Shown piece after piece: positions 34,256-44,489 of a DNA stretch of 64,000 nt. The position numbers were made by a program, and so were the translations under genes. Source of the stretch: Pseudoxanthomonas kaohsiungensis (lineage in GTDB: Bacteria; Pseudomonadota; Gammaproteobacteria; Xanthomonadales; Xanthomonadaceae); the NCBI RefSeq assembly GCF_010211765.1, contig NZ_PDWO01000001.1, positions 480,567 to 544,566 on the forward strand. The letters are read 5' to 3'. Every line of letters starts with the position of its first letter. The first letter of the stretch is position 1. A model generated the notes under the pieces. It was not told the origin of the DNA. It ran no database searches and was given only the letters and a program-made list of their open reading frames with translations.

Positions 34256-36118
34256 TCAGCGCGGCATCGGCAGCTGCGCGGCCTCCACCGCGCCGGCGCC
34301 ACGACCGCGCGCCTCGATCACCGCATCGGCAGGCAAGCCGCCCTCCCCGTCCAGGTGCGCCGCAACCCGGTCCAGCGCCGCGTACACGTACGGGAGCATC
34401 GGCGCGTAGCGCGCACCGTAGGCCGGCAGTCCCAGGAACGCATCGAAGTGCTCGCCGTTGCGCACCTGCCAGTAACGCACCTGCGTGCGGCCCGCCTCGC
34501 GCGCGGCAGCCACATAGGGCGCGCTGGTGAACGCCGGCGGCACCAGCCCGTCGTCGGTGCCATGCACGACCAGCACCGGCACGTCGGCGCGCGGCATCGA
34601 CGCACGCGTGGCGGCGATGCCCGCGCGCACGCCGTCGGCGGCCTGGCCCTTGCCGTCGTACAGGTCGCGCAGGCACTGCAGCCCGGCGCGGGTGAAGTCC
34701 GGCGGCGCCAGCTTCACGTCGACGATGCCCACGCCATTGCCCGGCGGGATGCCCGCCGCATCGGACCACCACACGCCACGCTCGGCCGCAGTGGCCGCGC
34801 GCGGACTGAAGTCCGGGTTCTGCGCCGAGAACGCGAAGCCGCACGGATGCGCACCCACCCCATGGCGACCGTAGGCCGAGGCATAGGTCACCGCCACCGA
34901 GCGCCACAGGTCGAAGCCCACGCTCAGCGCGCCGGCCTTCAAGGCCTCGTCCGTCCAGCCGGTGGCCCGCATCCGCTCGTAGGCCGAGCGCGCCTGGGCG
35001 GCGGTGTCGCCGCCCTGCACCAGCCCGCTGGCCTGCAGCGTGGCGCAACGCAGCGCCCAAAGCGGCTCGACCTGGGTCCGCAGCGGCGGCTGCGGCAGGC
35101 TGTCGGCGGGCAGGTGCAGCAGCGCGCACGGCATCAGCAGCGCGGCCTCGGTGGCGAAGTCGTACAGCGGACGGCCGCCATGGGCGTCGACGAACACGTT
35201 CGGCTCGCCCGCCACCACCGCGTCGAGCCAGTCGCCATCCAGTTCGGCCGCCCGCAGCACCGCGCCGCCGCCGTTGGAGATGCCGACTGCGATGATGCGG
35301 GTGTTGTCGAAGGTGAACGGCGCCGCGTGCGGAAAGGCCCGGTCCAGCGACGACAGCGCGAACTGCGCCGCCTGCTGCACGTGCCGGCCCCAGTCGGCCT
35401 CCGGGTTGTCCTGCGAATGGGCGTGCTTGAACGCCACCCCGCTCGCACCGGCAGGAACCTGCGGCACGAAGGCCAGGTCGGTGGCCTCGCCGATCCGACC
35501 CGGCGTGCCGTCCAGGCGCACGCCGATGCCCGCGTCCAGGTCGACATAGTCGGTGCCGGCACCCTTGTCGGTGTAGGCCACCGCGCAGCCCTTCGGCAGC
35601 GCCCACGGACCGGCCACGGCGATCGCGCCATACACGCCGCGCGAACCGGAGGCCGGTGCCACGACCACGCAGCGCCTCTGCGGGTGGAACGCGTCCGGCA
35701 CCTGCACCAGCACCCGGTGCGGCTGGGTCGCGCCGGGCAAGGTGGCCAGCGCCGAATACTCCCGCCCCGGCACCGGAGCGACGCTGCCGTACACCGTGCC
35801 GTAGCCGCCCGCCGGCGACAGGTCGGCGATGCCGCGCCAGTTGGCCCAGATCGCGCGCCGGCGCAGCTCGGCCGCGGTCGGATTGTCCGCGTCGGCAAAC
35901 GCCGGTGGCGCCATCGCGCGCAGGCCGTCCAGCCCCAGGCCGGCGGTGAGCAGGTCGTCGCTGCCGCGATGTTCGGTGACGCGTTGCGGTTCGATCATGG
36001 GATGGGCCGACCCGGCGGCACTGTCGCGGGGGGAAGCACTGCTGCAGGCGGCCAGCACGCTGGCACCGAGCAGGCTGGTGAACATGGTCAGGAACGGTAG
36101 GCGCGGCAGGCGTGTCAT
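34256..36118 (-). CDS. 3-hydroxybutyrate oligomer hydrolase, lipoprotein
   Basis: This 620-residue exported enzyme has a lipobox (LGASVLAAC) and an alpha/beta-hydrolase domain. Ser lies in AVGISNGGGAVLRA, Asp in VVHGTDDGLVPPAF and His in RNGEHFDAFLG. The overall sequence fits the D-(-)-3-hydroxybutyrate oligomer hydrolase family (PF10605), which splits 3HB dimers and oligomers into monomers. The lipoprotein signal puts it in the periplasm or outer membrane. It is divergent from bdhA, which oxidises the monomer, and shares a 134-bp control region with it. The start at 36118 is the one that gives the lipoprotein signal. Confidence 0.85.
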   Translation of the reverse strand: MTRLPRLPFLTMFTSLLGASVLAACSSASPRDSAAGSAHPMIEPQRVTEHRGSDDLLTAGLGLDGLRAMAPPAFADADNPTAAELRRRAIWANWRGIADLSPAGGYGTVYGSVAPVPGREYSALATLPGATQPHRVLVQVPDAFHPQRRCVVVAPASGSRGVYGAIAVAGPWALPKGCAVAYTDKGAGTDYVDLDAGIGVRLDGTPGRIGEATDLAFVPQVPAGASGVAFKHAHSQDNPEADWGRHVQQAAQFALSSLDRAFPHAAPFTFDNTRIIAVGISNGGGAVLRAAELDGDWLDAVVAGEPNVFVDAHGGRPLYDFATEAALLMPCALLHLPADSLPQPPLRTQVEPLWALRCATLQASGLVQGGDTAAQARSAYERMRATGWTDEALKAGALSVGFDLWRSVAVTYASAYGRHGVGAHPCGFAFSAQNPDFSPRAATAAERGVWWSDAAGIPPGNGVGIVDVKLAPPDFTRAGLQCLRDLYDGKGQAADGVRAGIAATRASMPRADVPVLVVHGTDDGLVPPAFTSAPYVAAAREAGRTQVRYWQVRNGEHFDAFLGLPAYGARYAPMLPYVYAALDRVAAHLDGEGGLPADAVIEARGRGAGAVEAAQLPMPR

Positions 36119-36177
36119 CGCGGGACCCGGCATGAGGGATGCTGGCACGCTACCGGCCGCGCCGGCCGGCCGTCATC

Positions 36178-36190
36178 GTACTTTGGTACC
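36178..36190. promoter_or_regulatory. Candidate GTAC-box operator between 3HB hydrolase and bdhA
   Basis: GTACTTTGGTACC contains inverted GTAC half-sites four bases apart, midway between divergent genes for 3-hydroxybutyrate use. A site matching at 10 of 12 positions (GTCCGTTGGTAC) lies between the second TonB receptor and the GntP permease at 44410-44421. A CrbR-type regulator is encoded two genes away, so this may be its binding site (inference). Confidence 0.4.
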
Positions 36191-36252
36191 AAGCCCGGCT
36201 GGGCATGGCTTGCTAAGCTGGCCCTGACAGATCGCCCAGCCCGGACACTCCC

Positions 36253-37011
36253 ATGCGCAGCATCCTCATCACCGGCGCGGCCAGCGGTATCGGCGCCGGC
36301 ATCGCCCATGAACTGGCCGCCGCCGGCCACCATGTCATCGTCAGCGACCTGGCCCTGGACGCCGCCGAAGCGACCGCCGCCGACATCCGCGGCAAGGGCG
36401 ACTCGGCCGAAGCGGTGGCGCTGGACGTGACCTCCGACCAGAGCGTGGCCGCGGCGCTGGCGGCGATCTCGCGTCCGGTGGACGTGCTGGTGAACAACGC
36501 CGGCCTGCAGCACGTCTCGCCGCTGGAGGAGTTCCCGCTTGCCAAGTGGGACTTCCTGGTCCAGGTGATGCTGGTCGGCGTGGCCCGCCTCACCCGCGCG
36601 GTGCTGCCGGGCATGCGCGAGCGCGGCTTCGGCCGGATCGTCAACATCGGCAGCATCCACGCCCTCGTCGCCAGCCCGTACAAGAGCGCCTACATCGCGG
36701 CCAAGCACGGCCTGGTTGGCTTTTCCAAGGTCATCGCGCTGGAGACCGCCGACACCGACATCACCATCAACACGATCTGCCCCAGCTACGTGAAGACCCC
36801 GCTGGTGGACCGGCAGATCGCCGACCAGGCCCGCACCCGTGGCATCTCCGAGGCCGACGTGGTCAGCCAGGTGATGCTCAAGCCGATGCCCAAGGGCGTG
36901 TTCATCGAGATGGACGAACTGGCCGGCACCACCGCATTCCTCATCTCGCCGGCCGCGCGCAACATGACCGGGCAGACGCTGGTGCTGGACGGCGGCTGGA
37001 CGGTGCAGTAA
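36253..37011 (+). CDS. bdhA: 3-hydroxybutyrate dehydrogenase
   Basis: This 252-residue short-chain dehydrogenase has the NAD-binding TGAASGIGAGIAHEL at the N-terminus, NNAGLQHVSPLEEF, and the Ser-Tyr-Lys triad in GSIHALVASPYKSAYIAAKH (Ser in GSIH, YxxxK following). The QHV and the late VMLKPMPKGVFI segments are typical of D-3-hydroxybutyrate dehydrogenase. It converts 3HB to acetoacetate. It sits 12 bases upstream of the CrbR-type regulator gene and diverges from the 3HB-oligomer hydrolase gene. Confidence 0.93.
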   Translation: MRSILITGAASGIGAGIAHELAAAGHHVIVSDLALDAAEATAADIRGKGDSAEAVALDVTSDQSVAAALAAISRPVDVLVNNAGLQHVSPLEEFPLAKWDFLVQVMLVGVARLTRAVLPGMRERGFGRIVNIGSIHALVASPYKSAYIAAKHGLVGFSKVIALETADTDITINTICPSYVKTPLVDRQIADQARTRGISEADVVSQVMLKPMPKGVFIEMDELAGTTAFLISPAARNMTGQTLVLDGGWTVQ

Positions 37012-37023
37012 CCGCGCCGCCCG

Positions 37024-37689
37024 ATGCCGACCCTGCTGATCGCCGACGACCACCCTCTGTTCCGCGCCGCCCTGCGCGGTGCCGCGGCCGACGCCGTGGC
37101 CCAGCTGCAGGTGCTGGAGGCCGAATCGCTCGACGGCGTGCTGGCCGCGCTGGAGTCGCGCGGCGACGTGGACCTGGTCCTGCTGGACCTGCACATGCCC
37201 GGCAACCACGGCCTGGCCGGGCTGGCGGCGATCCGCGCGCAGTTCCCCGAGGTGGCGGTGGTGGTGGTATCGGCCAACGACGATCCGCGCGTGGTCCGGC
37301 GCGCGCTCGACCATGGCGCCGCCGGCTACCTGCCCAAGAGCTCGGGACTGGACGAGCTGCGCGATGCGATCCGCAGCGTGCTGGCCTGCGAACAGTGGCT
37401 GCCGGCGTCGCTGCGCGCGGCGGTGGCGCGCGCGCAGTCCTCGGACCAGGACACCGAACTGGCCGCGCGCCTGGCCAGCCTGTCGCCGCAGCAGTTCCGC
37501 GTGCTCACCCTGGTCGCCCAGGGCCTGCTCAACAAGCAGATCGCCGACCGCCTCGAGGTGCAGGAGCGCACGGTCAAGGCGCACCTGTCGGCGATCTTCG
37601 AGCGGTTGGGCGTGCGCAACCGCACGCAGGCCGGCGTGGTCCTGCGCGAACTGGAACTGAGCGACCCCAGCCGGCAACTCGAGGCCTGA
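37024..37689 (+). CDS. NarL/FixJ-family response regulator, CrbR/ErdR-like
   Basis: This 221-residue regulator has a receiver domain (phospho-acceptor Asp in LVLLDLHMPGNHG, Lys in GYLPKSSGLDELRDA) and a C-terminal LuxR-type helix-turn-helix (LTLVAQGLLNKQIADRLEV, TVKAHLSAIFERLGV). It follows bdhA by 12 bases. A hybrid kinase with an N-terminal sodium-solute-symporter domain lies nearby at 38627-41989. This is the architecture of CrbS-CrbR (MxtR-ErdR) systems that control acetate and short-chain-acid use. The pairing is inferred. Confidence 0.85.
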   Translation: MPTLLIADDHPLFRAALRGAAADAVAQLQVLEAESLDGVLAALESRGDVDLVLLDLHMPGNHGLAGLAAIRAQFPEVAVVVVSANDDPRVVRRALDHGAAGYLPKSSGLDELRDAIRSVLACEQWLPASLRAAVARAQSSDQDTELAARLASLSPQQFRVLTLVAQGLLNKQIADRLEVQERTVKAHLSAIFERLGVRNRTQAGVVLRELELSDPSRQLEA

Positions 37690-37738
37690 ACTTCCGGCGC
37701 GTGGAACCTCCGCCGGCATGCAGGGCTGCCGTCATGCG

Positions 37739-37970
37739 CTGGTCATTTTTCCGCCAACCTACTTGACGCGCCCGCCAGGCAAGGCGCTCCGGCGGTTATC
37801 CACACGCTTCTCCCGCCGCCATCCACACCCGGTGTGGAGAACCCGGGCACCTGCCCGCCATGGCCTGGTCAAATTTTCGCCATGCATCTTGACAGCGTTG
37901 CCACGCAAGGCGCCGCGGCGGTTATCCACACCGTTTTCCAGATTTCATCCACACCCGGTGTGGACAAGCG
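37739..37970. repeat. 126-bp tandem duplication with DnaA boxes
   Basis: Two units with a period of exactly 126 bp begin CTGGTCA at 37739 and 37865. Each contains CTTGAC, CAAGGCG, a perfect DnaA box TTATCCACA (37796-37804 and 37922-37930) and the 17-nt palindrome TCCACACCCGGTGTGGA (37822-37838 and 37948-37964), which overlaps further one-mismatch DnaA boxes. The rest of the unit has diverged, so the boxes appear conserved. This fills most of the 302-bp gap between the regulator gene and the nudix gene. No coding sequence is present. Confidence 0.85.
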
Positions 37971-37991
37971 CTCAGGTCGTGGAACATCCAC

Positions 37992-38480
37992 TCACAGGCG
38001 CGACCAGTGCCATGACTGCATCCTGCCGTCGCGGTACGGCATCACCCCGTGGAATGCACGCGGATCGGCGTCGAACACCAGCGGCAGGAACTGGCGGTCG
38101 CCGTCCCACAGCGGCAGCTCCAGGATCCGCTCCACCTCGACCCACTCCAGCGTGCCCTCCGGGTTGCGCTCCAGCGGCGTGCCGCTGAAGGCATCGATGA
38201 CGAAGACGAAGCCGAGCCAGTCCTCCCCGTTCCTGCCGAAGCCCGGCCAGCTGATCGTGCCCCGCAACTGCATCGACTCGCACTCGATCCCGGCCTCCTC
38301 GCGGATCTCGCGGCGCATGCAGGCGACCACGTCCTCGTCGCGCTCGATCTTGCCGCCCAGGCCGTTGTACTTGCCCAGCTGGTGGTCGTCCGGCCGCGCG
38401 TTGCGGTGGACCATCAGCACCCGCTTGCGATCGGGCGAGAGCACGTAGCCGAGGGTGGCGACAATGGGGGTGTAGGGCAT
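37992..38480 (-). CDS. Nudix hydrolase, 8-oxo-dGTP diphosphatase type
   Basis: This 162-residue enzyme has a complete Nudix box within GGKIERDEDVVACMRREIRE followed by EAGIE. The N-terminal TLGYVLSPDRKRVLMVHRN and NGLGGK segments resemble the MTH1/MutT group that removes oxidised nucleotides. The start at 38480 gives a standard N-terminus. It has no obvious functional link to the CrbS/R genes on either side. A TGTAGGAGC element lies between it and the kinase gene. Confidence 0.85.
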   Translation of the reverse strand: MPYTPIVATLGYVLSPDRKRVLMVHRNARPDDHQLGKYNGLGGKIERDEDVVACMRREIREEAGIECESMQLRGTISWPGFGRNGEDWLGFVFVIDAFSGTPLERNPEGTLEWVEVERILELPLWDGDRQFLPLVFDADPRAFHGVMPYRDGRMQSWHWSRL

Positions 38481-38537
38481 GGGATGGCCTGCAGCGAAAG
38501 ACCGCGATTCTACCGGGCCCACGGCACCCCGCCTTTT

Positions 38538-38631
38538 TGTAGGAGCCGATTCATCGGCGACCCGAGGCGTCCGGGATGTCGACCCATCGCACGGCCAGCG
38601 ACGAAGGGTCGCCGATGAATCGGCTCCTACA
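38538..38631. repeat. TGTAGGAGC inverted-repeat element overlapping crbS stop
   Basis: The perfect 26-nt arms at 38538-38563 and 38606-38631 begin TGTAGGAGCCGATTCATCGG and enclose a 42-nt loop. The right arm contains the TAG stop codon of the hybrid kinase gene (38627-38629), read on the minus strand. Confidence 0.88.
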
Positions 38632-41600
38632 GGCGCGTGGCGGCGAGCATCCGGTCCAGCACCGACTTGAGCGCCAGCGGTCGCACCGGCTTGGGCAGCA
38701 GGGACAGCTCGGCCTCGTGCACGGCGCTGCGGGTCGCCTCGCCCGCATCGGCCGAGAGGATCAGGCAGGGCGCCGGGCCGTAGCGGCCACGCAGGCGCAT
38801 GGCCAGGGCCACGCCGGTGTCGCCGCGGTCGAGGTGGTAGTCGAACAGCCACAGGTCGGCCGGCTGCCGGGCCAGCGCAGCGGCCGCGCCCTCGCCCTCG
38901 GCGGCGGTGGCGACCTCGCAGCCCCAGCCGGCCAGCAGCTGGGCCAGTGCCGCCAGTGCGTCGGCGTCGTTGTCGACCAGCAGGATGCGTCGACCGGCAA
39001 GTCCGCGCGCACCACCCGCCTTCACCGGAATGGACGCGGCCGGCGGCTGCACGCGCGCCACGTCCACCGCGAACACCGAACCGCGGCCCTCGCCACCGCG
39101 CAGCGTCAACGGCGCCTGCAGCAGCCGGGCGATGCGGTCGGCGATGGAGAGTCCCAGGCCCAGACCCTGCCCGCCCGCGTCCTCGCCGCGGCGGAATTCC
39201 TCGAAGATCGCCTCGCGCGCCGCTTCCGGCACGCCCGGCCCGGTGTCGTGCACCTCGATGCGTATCCGCCCGCCGCTGCGACGCACGCCGAGCACGACCC
39301 GGCCGCGCGCGGTGTAGCGCACCGCGTTGGCGAGGAAGTTCTGCAGCACGCGCCGCAGCAGCTGCGGATCGCTGTGCACCCAGGCGGTGGTCGGCCGGTA
39401 GGCGAAGCGCAGCCCGCGCTCGCCGGCCAGCGCGCGGAACTGCTCGGCCAGCGGCGCCAGCACCTCGTCGAGCGGGAACGCGCGCGGCGCCGGCACCAGC
39501 CCGCCGGCTTCCAGCCGCGACATGTCGAGCAGGCCGGTCAGCAGGTCGGTGGTCGAATCCAGGGCGCCGCCGAGCTGGCGCAGGGTTTCCCGCGGCGGGG
39601 CGACGGGCGCCCGCGGGTCCGGCGCGGTGGACAGCTGCTGCGACAGCGAATCGACGAACAGCTGCGCCGCATGCAGCGGCTGCAGCAGGTCGTGGCCGAT
39701 CGCGGCCAGGAAGCGGCTCTTGGCGTCGTTGGCGTGCTCGGCTTCCTGCTTGGCCGACTCCAGCAGCGCGGTGCGCTCGGCCACGCGCTGCTCCAGGGTC
39801 TCGTTGGCGCGCAGCAGCCCCTGCTCGGCGCGGCGGAACGCGGTGACGTCGGTGAAGGTGGCGACGAAGCCGCCGCCGGGCATCGGGTTGCCGCGGATCT
39901 CGACGATTCCGCCATCCGGGAACACGCGCTCGGTCAGGTGCGGATGGCCGCTGCGCATGAATGCCAGGCGCCTCTCGACCGACCGCGCCAGCTGCCGCTC
40001 GTCGCCGCCGGGCGCGGCCATGCGCTGCAGCGACCAGCGGGTCAGGTCGGCGATCGGCCGCCCCACCTGCAGCAGTTCGTCGGGGAAGCCGAACAGTTCG
40101 GCGTAGCGCCGGTTCCAGGCCACCAGCCGCTGCTCGCGGTCGATCACGCTGATGCCCTGGCTCATGTTCTGCAGCGCCGCCTGCAGCACCTGCTGGTTGA
40201 AGCGCAGGTCCTGCGAGGCCTCGCCGACGATCGCCGCCACCGTTTCCAGGTCGCCGCTCTCGCGCCGCGCCGCGTCCAGCAGCAGGCGCGCCGAGGCGGC
40301 GCCGAGCACCGCCGACAGCTCGCGCTCCACCCGCGCCTCGACCAGCGCCGGCACCGGGCCGCTGCGCGGCGCCTGGGCCAGCAGTTCGGCGACCTTCTCG
40401 CCGGACAGGAAGCGGCGGCCGGCGTCGCGCAGCGCATCGGCGTCGAGGTTGCGGCTGGCCCGGTGCGGCGTCTCGCGCCGCCAGGCCATCGCCAGCACCG
40501 TGGCCAGGGTGCCGACGAACAGGCTCGCGCCGACCGCGCGTCCCAGCGGGCTCCACCCGGTCAACCCGAAAAGGCCGTTCGGCGCCAGCCAGCGCTGGCC
40601 GAACGGCCCGTGCTCGAGCCAGTGCGCGTCGAGCCCGGCGGCGGCGGCCAGGGTCGGCGCCAGCAGCACCCAGGCCCAGGTGAGGAAGGCGCCGACCACG
40701 CCGAGGATCGCCGCGCGCGGCGAGGTCTGTGGGCGCCACACCGCGAATGCCAGCACCGGCGCCAGCGTGGCCAGCGCCGAGAACGACAGCGCGCCGACAT
40801 CGGCCAGCGCCTCGCTGCCGGCCACCAGCCGGCTGTAGGCCCAGGCCAGCAGCATGATCGCGGCGATGCCGGCGCGGCGCAGCAGCAGCAGGTCGCCGCG
40901 CCGGTCGCCGCCTTCGCCGCGCGCCCACGCGCCACGCAGCAGGCCCGGCGCGAACCAGTGGTTGCCGATCATCAGGCTCAGGGTGAGCGTGCTGACCACG
41001 ACCATGCCGGTAGCGGCGCTGAGCCCGCCGAGGAAGGCGAACAGGGCCACGCCTTCGTGCCCCTGCGAGAACGGCAGCGCCAGCGCGTACATGTCCGACG
41101 GCACCGCGTCGCCCAGCAGCGCGCGGCCGGCGTGGGCCAGCGGCAGGGTCGGCGCGGCGATCAGCAGCAGGTACAGCGGGAACAGCCAGCGCGCGGTGCG
41201 CACGTCGCGCTCGTCGCGGCACTCGACCACGCCGACATGGAACTGGTGCGGCAGGATGAACATCGCCAGCGCACCGAGCAGCACCAGCGGCAGGAAGCCC
41301 CCGGCCGGCGAGGCCGGCGGCGGCGGCACGTTCGCGGCCGGCAGGGCGTCGAGCCCGAACCAGACGAACGCGCCCAGGGCCAGCATCGCCGCCAGCTTGA
41401 ACAGCGACTCGAACGCCATCGCCAGCACCAGGCCGCGGTTGTGCTCGGCCGCGCTGGCGCGGCGGGTGCCGAACAGCATCGCGAACAGGGCCATGGCCAG
41501 GGCCACGTACAGTGCGCCATCGCGCCATATCGGACCACCCTCGGCCGCGCTGCGGGTCAGGGTGGCGAAGCTCATCGTCACCGCCTTCAGCTGCAGGGCG

Positions 41601-41989
41601 ATGTACGGGATCAGCCCCAGCGCGGCCACCGCGGTGACCGTGGCCGCCAGCCACGCGTCCTTGCCCAGCCGGGTGGCGATCAGGTCGGCCAGCGAGGTGG
41701 CGTTGGTCTCGCGCGCCAGCCGCACCAGCCGGACCATGAAGGCCATGGCCAGGGCATAGAACAGGATCGCGCCGACGAAGGTCGGCGGCAGCGGCCAGCC
41801 GTAGCGCGCGGCCTGGGTGACGGTGCCGTAGAAGGTCCAGCTGGTGCAGTGCACCGCCAGCGACAGCGCGTAGACATGGCGCCAGCGGCGCGCGAACAGC
41901 GCCGGATGCCGCTCCCCGTAGAGCGCGGTGCCGAACATCAGCGCCAGCCACAGCAGGCCGGCCAGTGCCACCAGCCACAGGCTCAGCAT
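38627..41989 (-). CDS. Hybrid sensor kinase with SLC5-type transporter domain, CrbS/MxtR-like
   Basis: This 1120-residue inner-membrane protein is a sodium/solute-symporter-like domain (about residues 1-490, roughly 12-13 helices, including CTSWTFYGTVTQAARYGWPL and LPHQFHVGVVE). A PAS domain follows near 590-690 (GISVIDREQRLVAWNRRYAE), then HisKA with His in LAAIGHDLLQPLHAAQL, an HATPase (ANAVRYTARGRV, GQGLGLGLSIADRIA) and a C-terminal receiver (Asp in DLWLFDYHLDRG). The family regulates acetyl-CoA synthetase and related carbon genes together with a LuxR-type CrbR. The likely partner is encoded at 37024. The sensed ligand may be a short-chain acid taken up by the symporter domain (inference). 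Confidence 0.9.
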   Translation of the reverse strand: MLSLWLVALAGLLWLALMFGTALYGERHPALFARRWRHVYALSLAVHCTSWTFYGTVTQAARYGWPLPPTFVGAILFYALAMAFMVRLVRLARETNATSLADLIATRLGKDAWLAATVTAVAALGLIPYIALQLKAVTMSFATLTRSAAEGGPIWRDGALYVALAMALFAMLFGTRRASAAEHNRGLVLAMAFESLFKLAAMLALGAFVWFGLDALPAANVPPPPASPAGGFLPLVLLGALAMFILPHQFHVGVVECRDERDVRTARWLFPLYLLLIAAPTLPLAHAGRALLGDAVPSDMYALALPFSQGHEGVALFAFLGGLSAATGMVVVSTLTLSLMIGNHWFAPGLLRGAWARGEGGDRRGDLLLLRRAGIAAIMLLAWAYSRLVAGSEALADVGALSFSALATLAPVLAFAVWRPQTSPRAAILGVVGAFLTWAWVLLAPTLAAAAGLDAHWLEHGPFGQRWLAPNGLFGLTGWSPLGRAVGASLFVGTLATVLAMAWRRETPHRASRNLDADALRDAGRRFLSGEKVAELLAQAPRSGPVPALVEARVERELSAVLGAASARLLLDAARRESGDLETVAAIVGEASQDLRFNQQVLQAALQNMSQGISVIDREQRLVAWNRRYAELFGFPDELLQVGRPIADLTRWSLQRMAAPGGDERQLARSVERRLAFMRSGHPHLTERVFPDGGIVEIRGNPMPGGGFVATFTDVTAFRRAEQGLLRANETLEQRVAERTALLESAKQEAEHANDAKSRFLAAIGHDLLQPLHAAQLFVDSLSQQLSTAPDPRAPVAPPRETLRQLGGALDSTTDLLTGLLDMSRLEAGGLVPAPRAFPLDEVLAPLAEQFRALAGERGLRFAYRPTTAWVHSDPQLLRRVLQNFLANAVRYTARGRVVLGVRRSGGRIRIEVHDTGPGVPEAAREAIFEEFRRGEDAGGQGLGLGLSIADRIARLLQAPLTLRGGEGRGSVFAVDVARVQPPAASIPVKAGGARGLAGRRILLVDNDADALAALAQLLAGWGCEVATAAEGEGAAAALARQPADLWLFDYHLDRGDTGVALAMRLRGRYGPAPCLILSADAGEATRSAVHEAELSLLPKPVRPLALKSVLDRMLAATRL

Positions 41990-42108
41990 GGCGCCTCAGC
42001 GTCGCGGTGCACTCGGATCCCCGTCGAAAACCCTGGTCCCCAGCATAACGCGACGGCGGCGGGCCGAAGCCCGCCGCCGTGCCCTGTAGCGGAGAGGGGA
42101 CGCCGCGG

Positions 42109-44319
<2,211 letters not shown>

Positions 44320-44409
44320 TCTGTCCCCTCCTCCCAAAGTGCAGACATGGCGGCGGGCACATGCCGCCGATGCTGCGCATCCTGCGGGAAGCGCCGCGGC
44401 CGCGGCATC

Positions 44410-44421
44410 GTCCGTTGGTAC
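44410..44421. promoter_or_regulatory. Candidate GTAC-box operator between TonB receptor and GntP permease
   Basis: GTCCGTTGGTAC matches the bdhA-region site GTACTTTGGTAC at 10 of 12 positions. It lies in the 170-bp divergent control region and could let one regulator coordinate uptake with degradation. It is one imperfect site, so chance is not excluded. Confidence 0.35.
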
Positions 44422-44489
44422 AGTGGGCCGCGCCCGGATCGCTGCGGATACTGCCCCGCATCCGCCATGGGAGGCGGGCGGGGTCCGCG

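Noticed and set aside
36206..36222. Sigma-54-like sequence GGGCATGGCTTGC upstream of bdhA
   Set aside because: The GG and GC pairs are eight or nine bases apart, not the ten required between -24 and -12 elements.
37739..37970. DnaA-box duplication taken as the chromosomal origin
   Set aside because: None of the usual origin genes (dnaA, dnaN, recF, gyrB, rpmH, mnmG) is present in the window, and no AT-rich unwinding region is seen.
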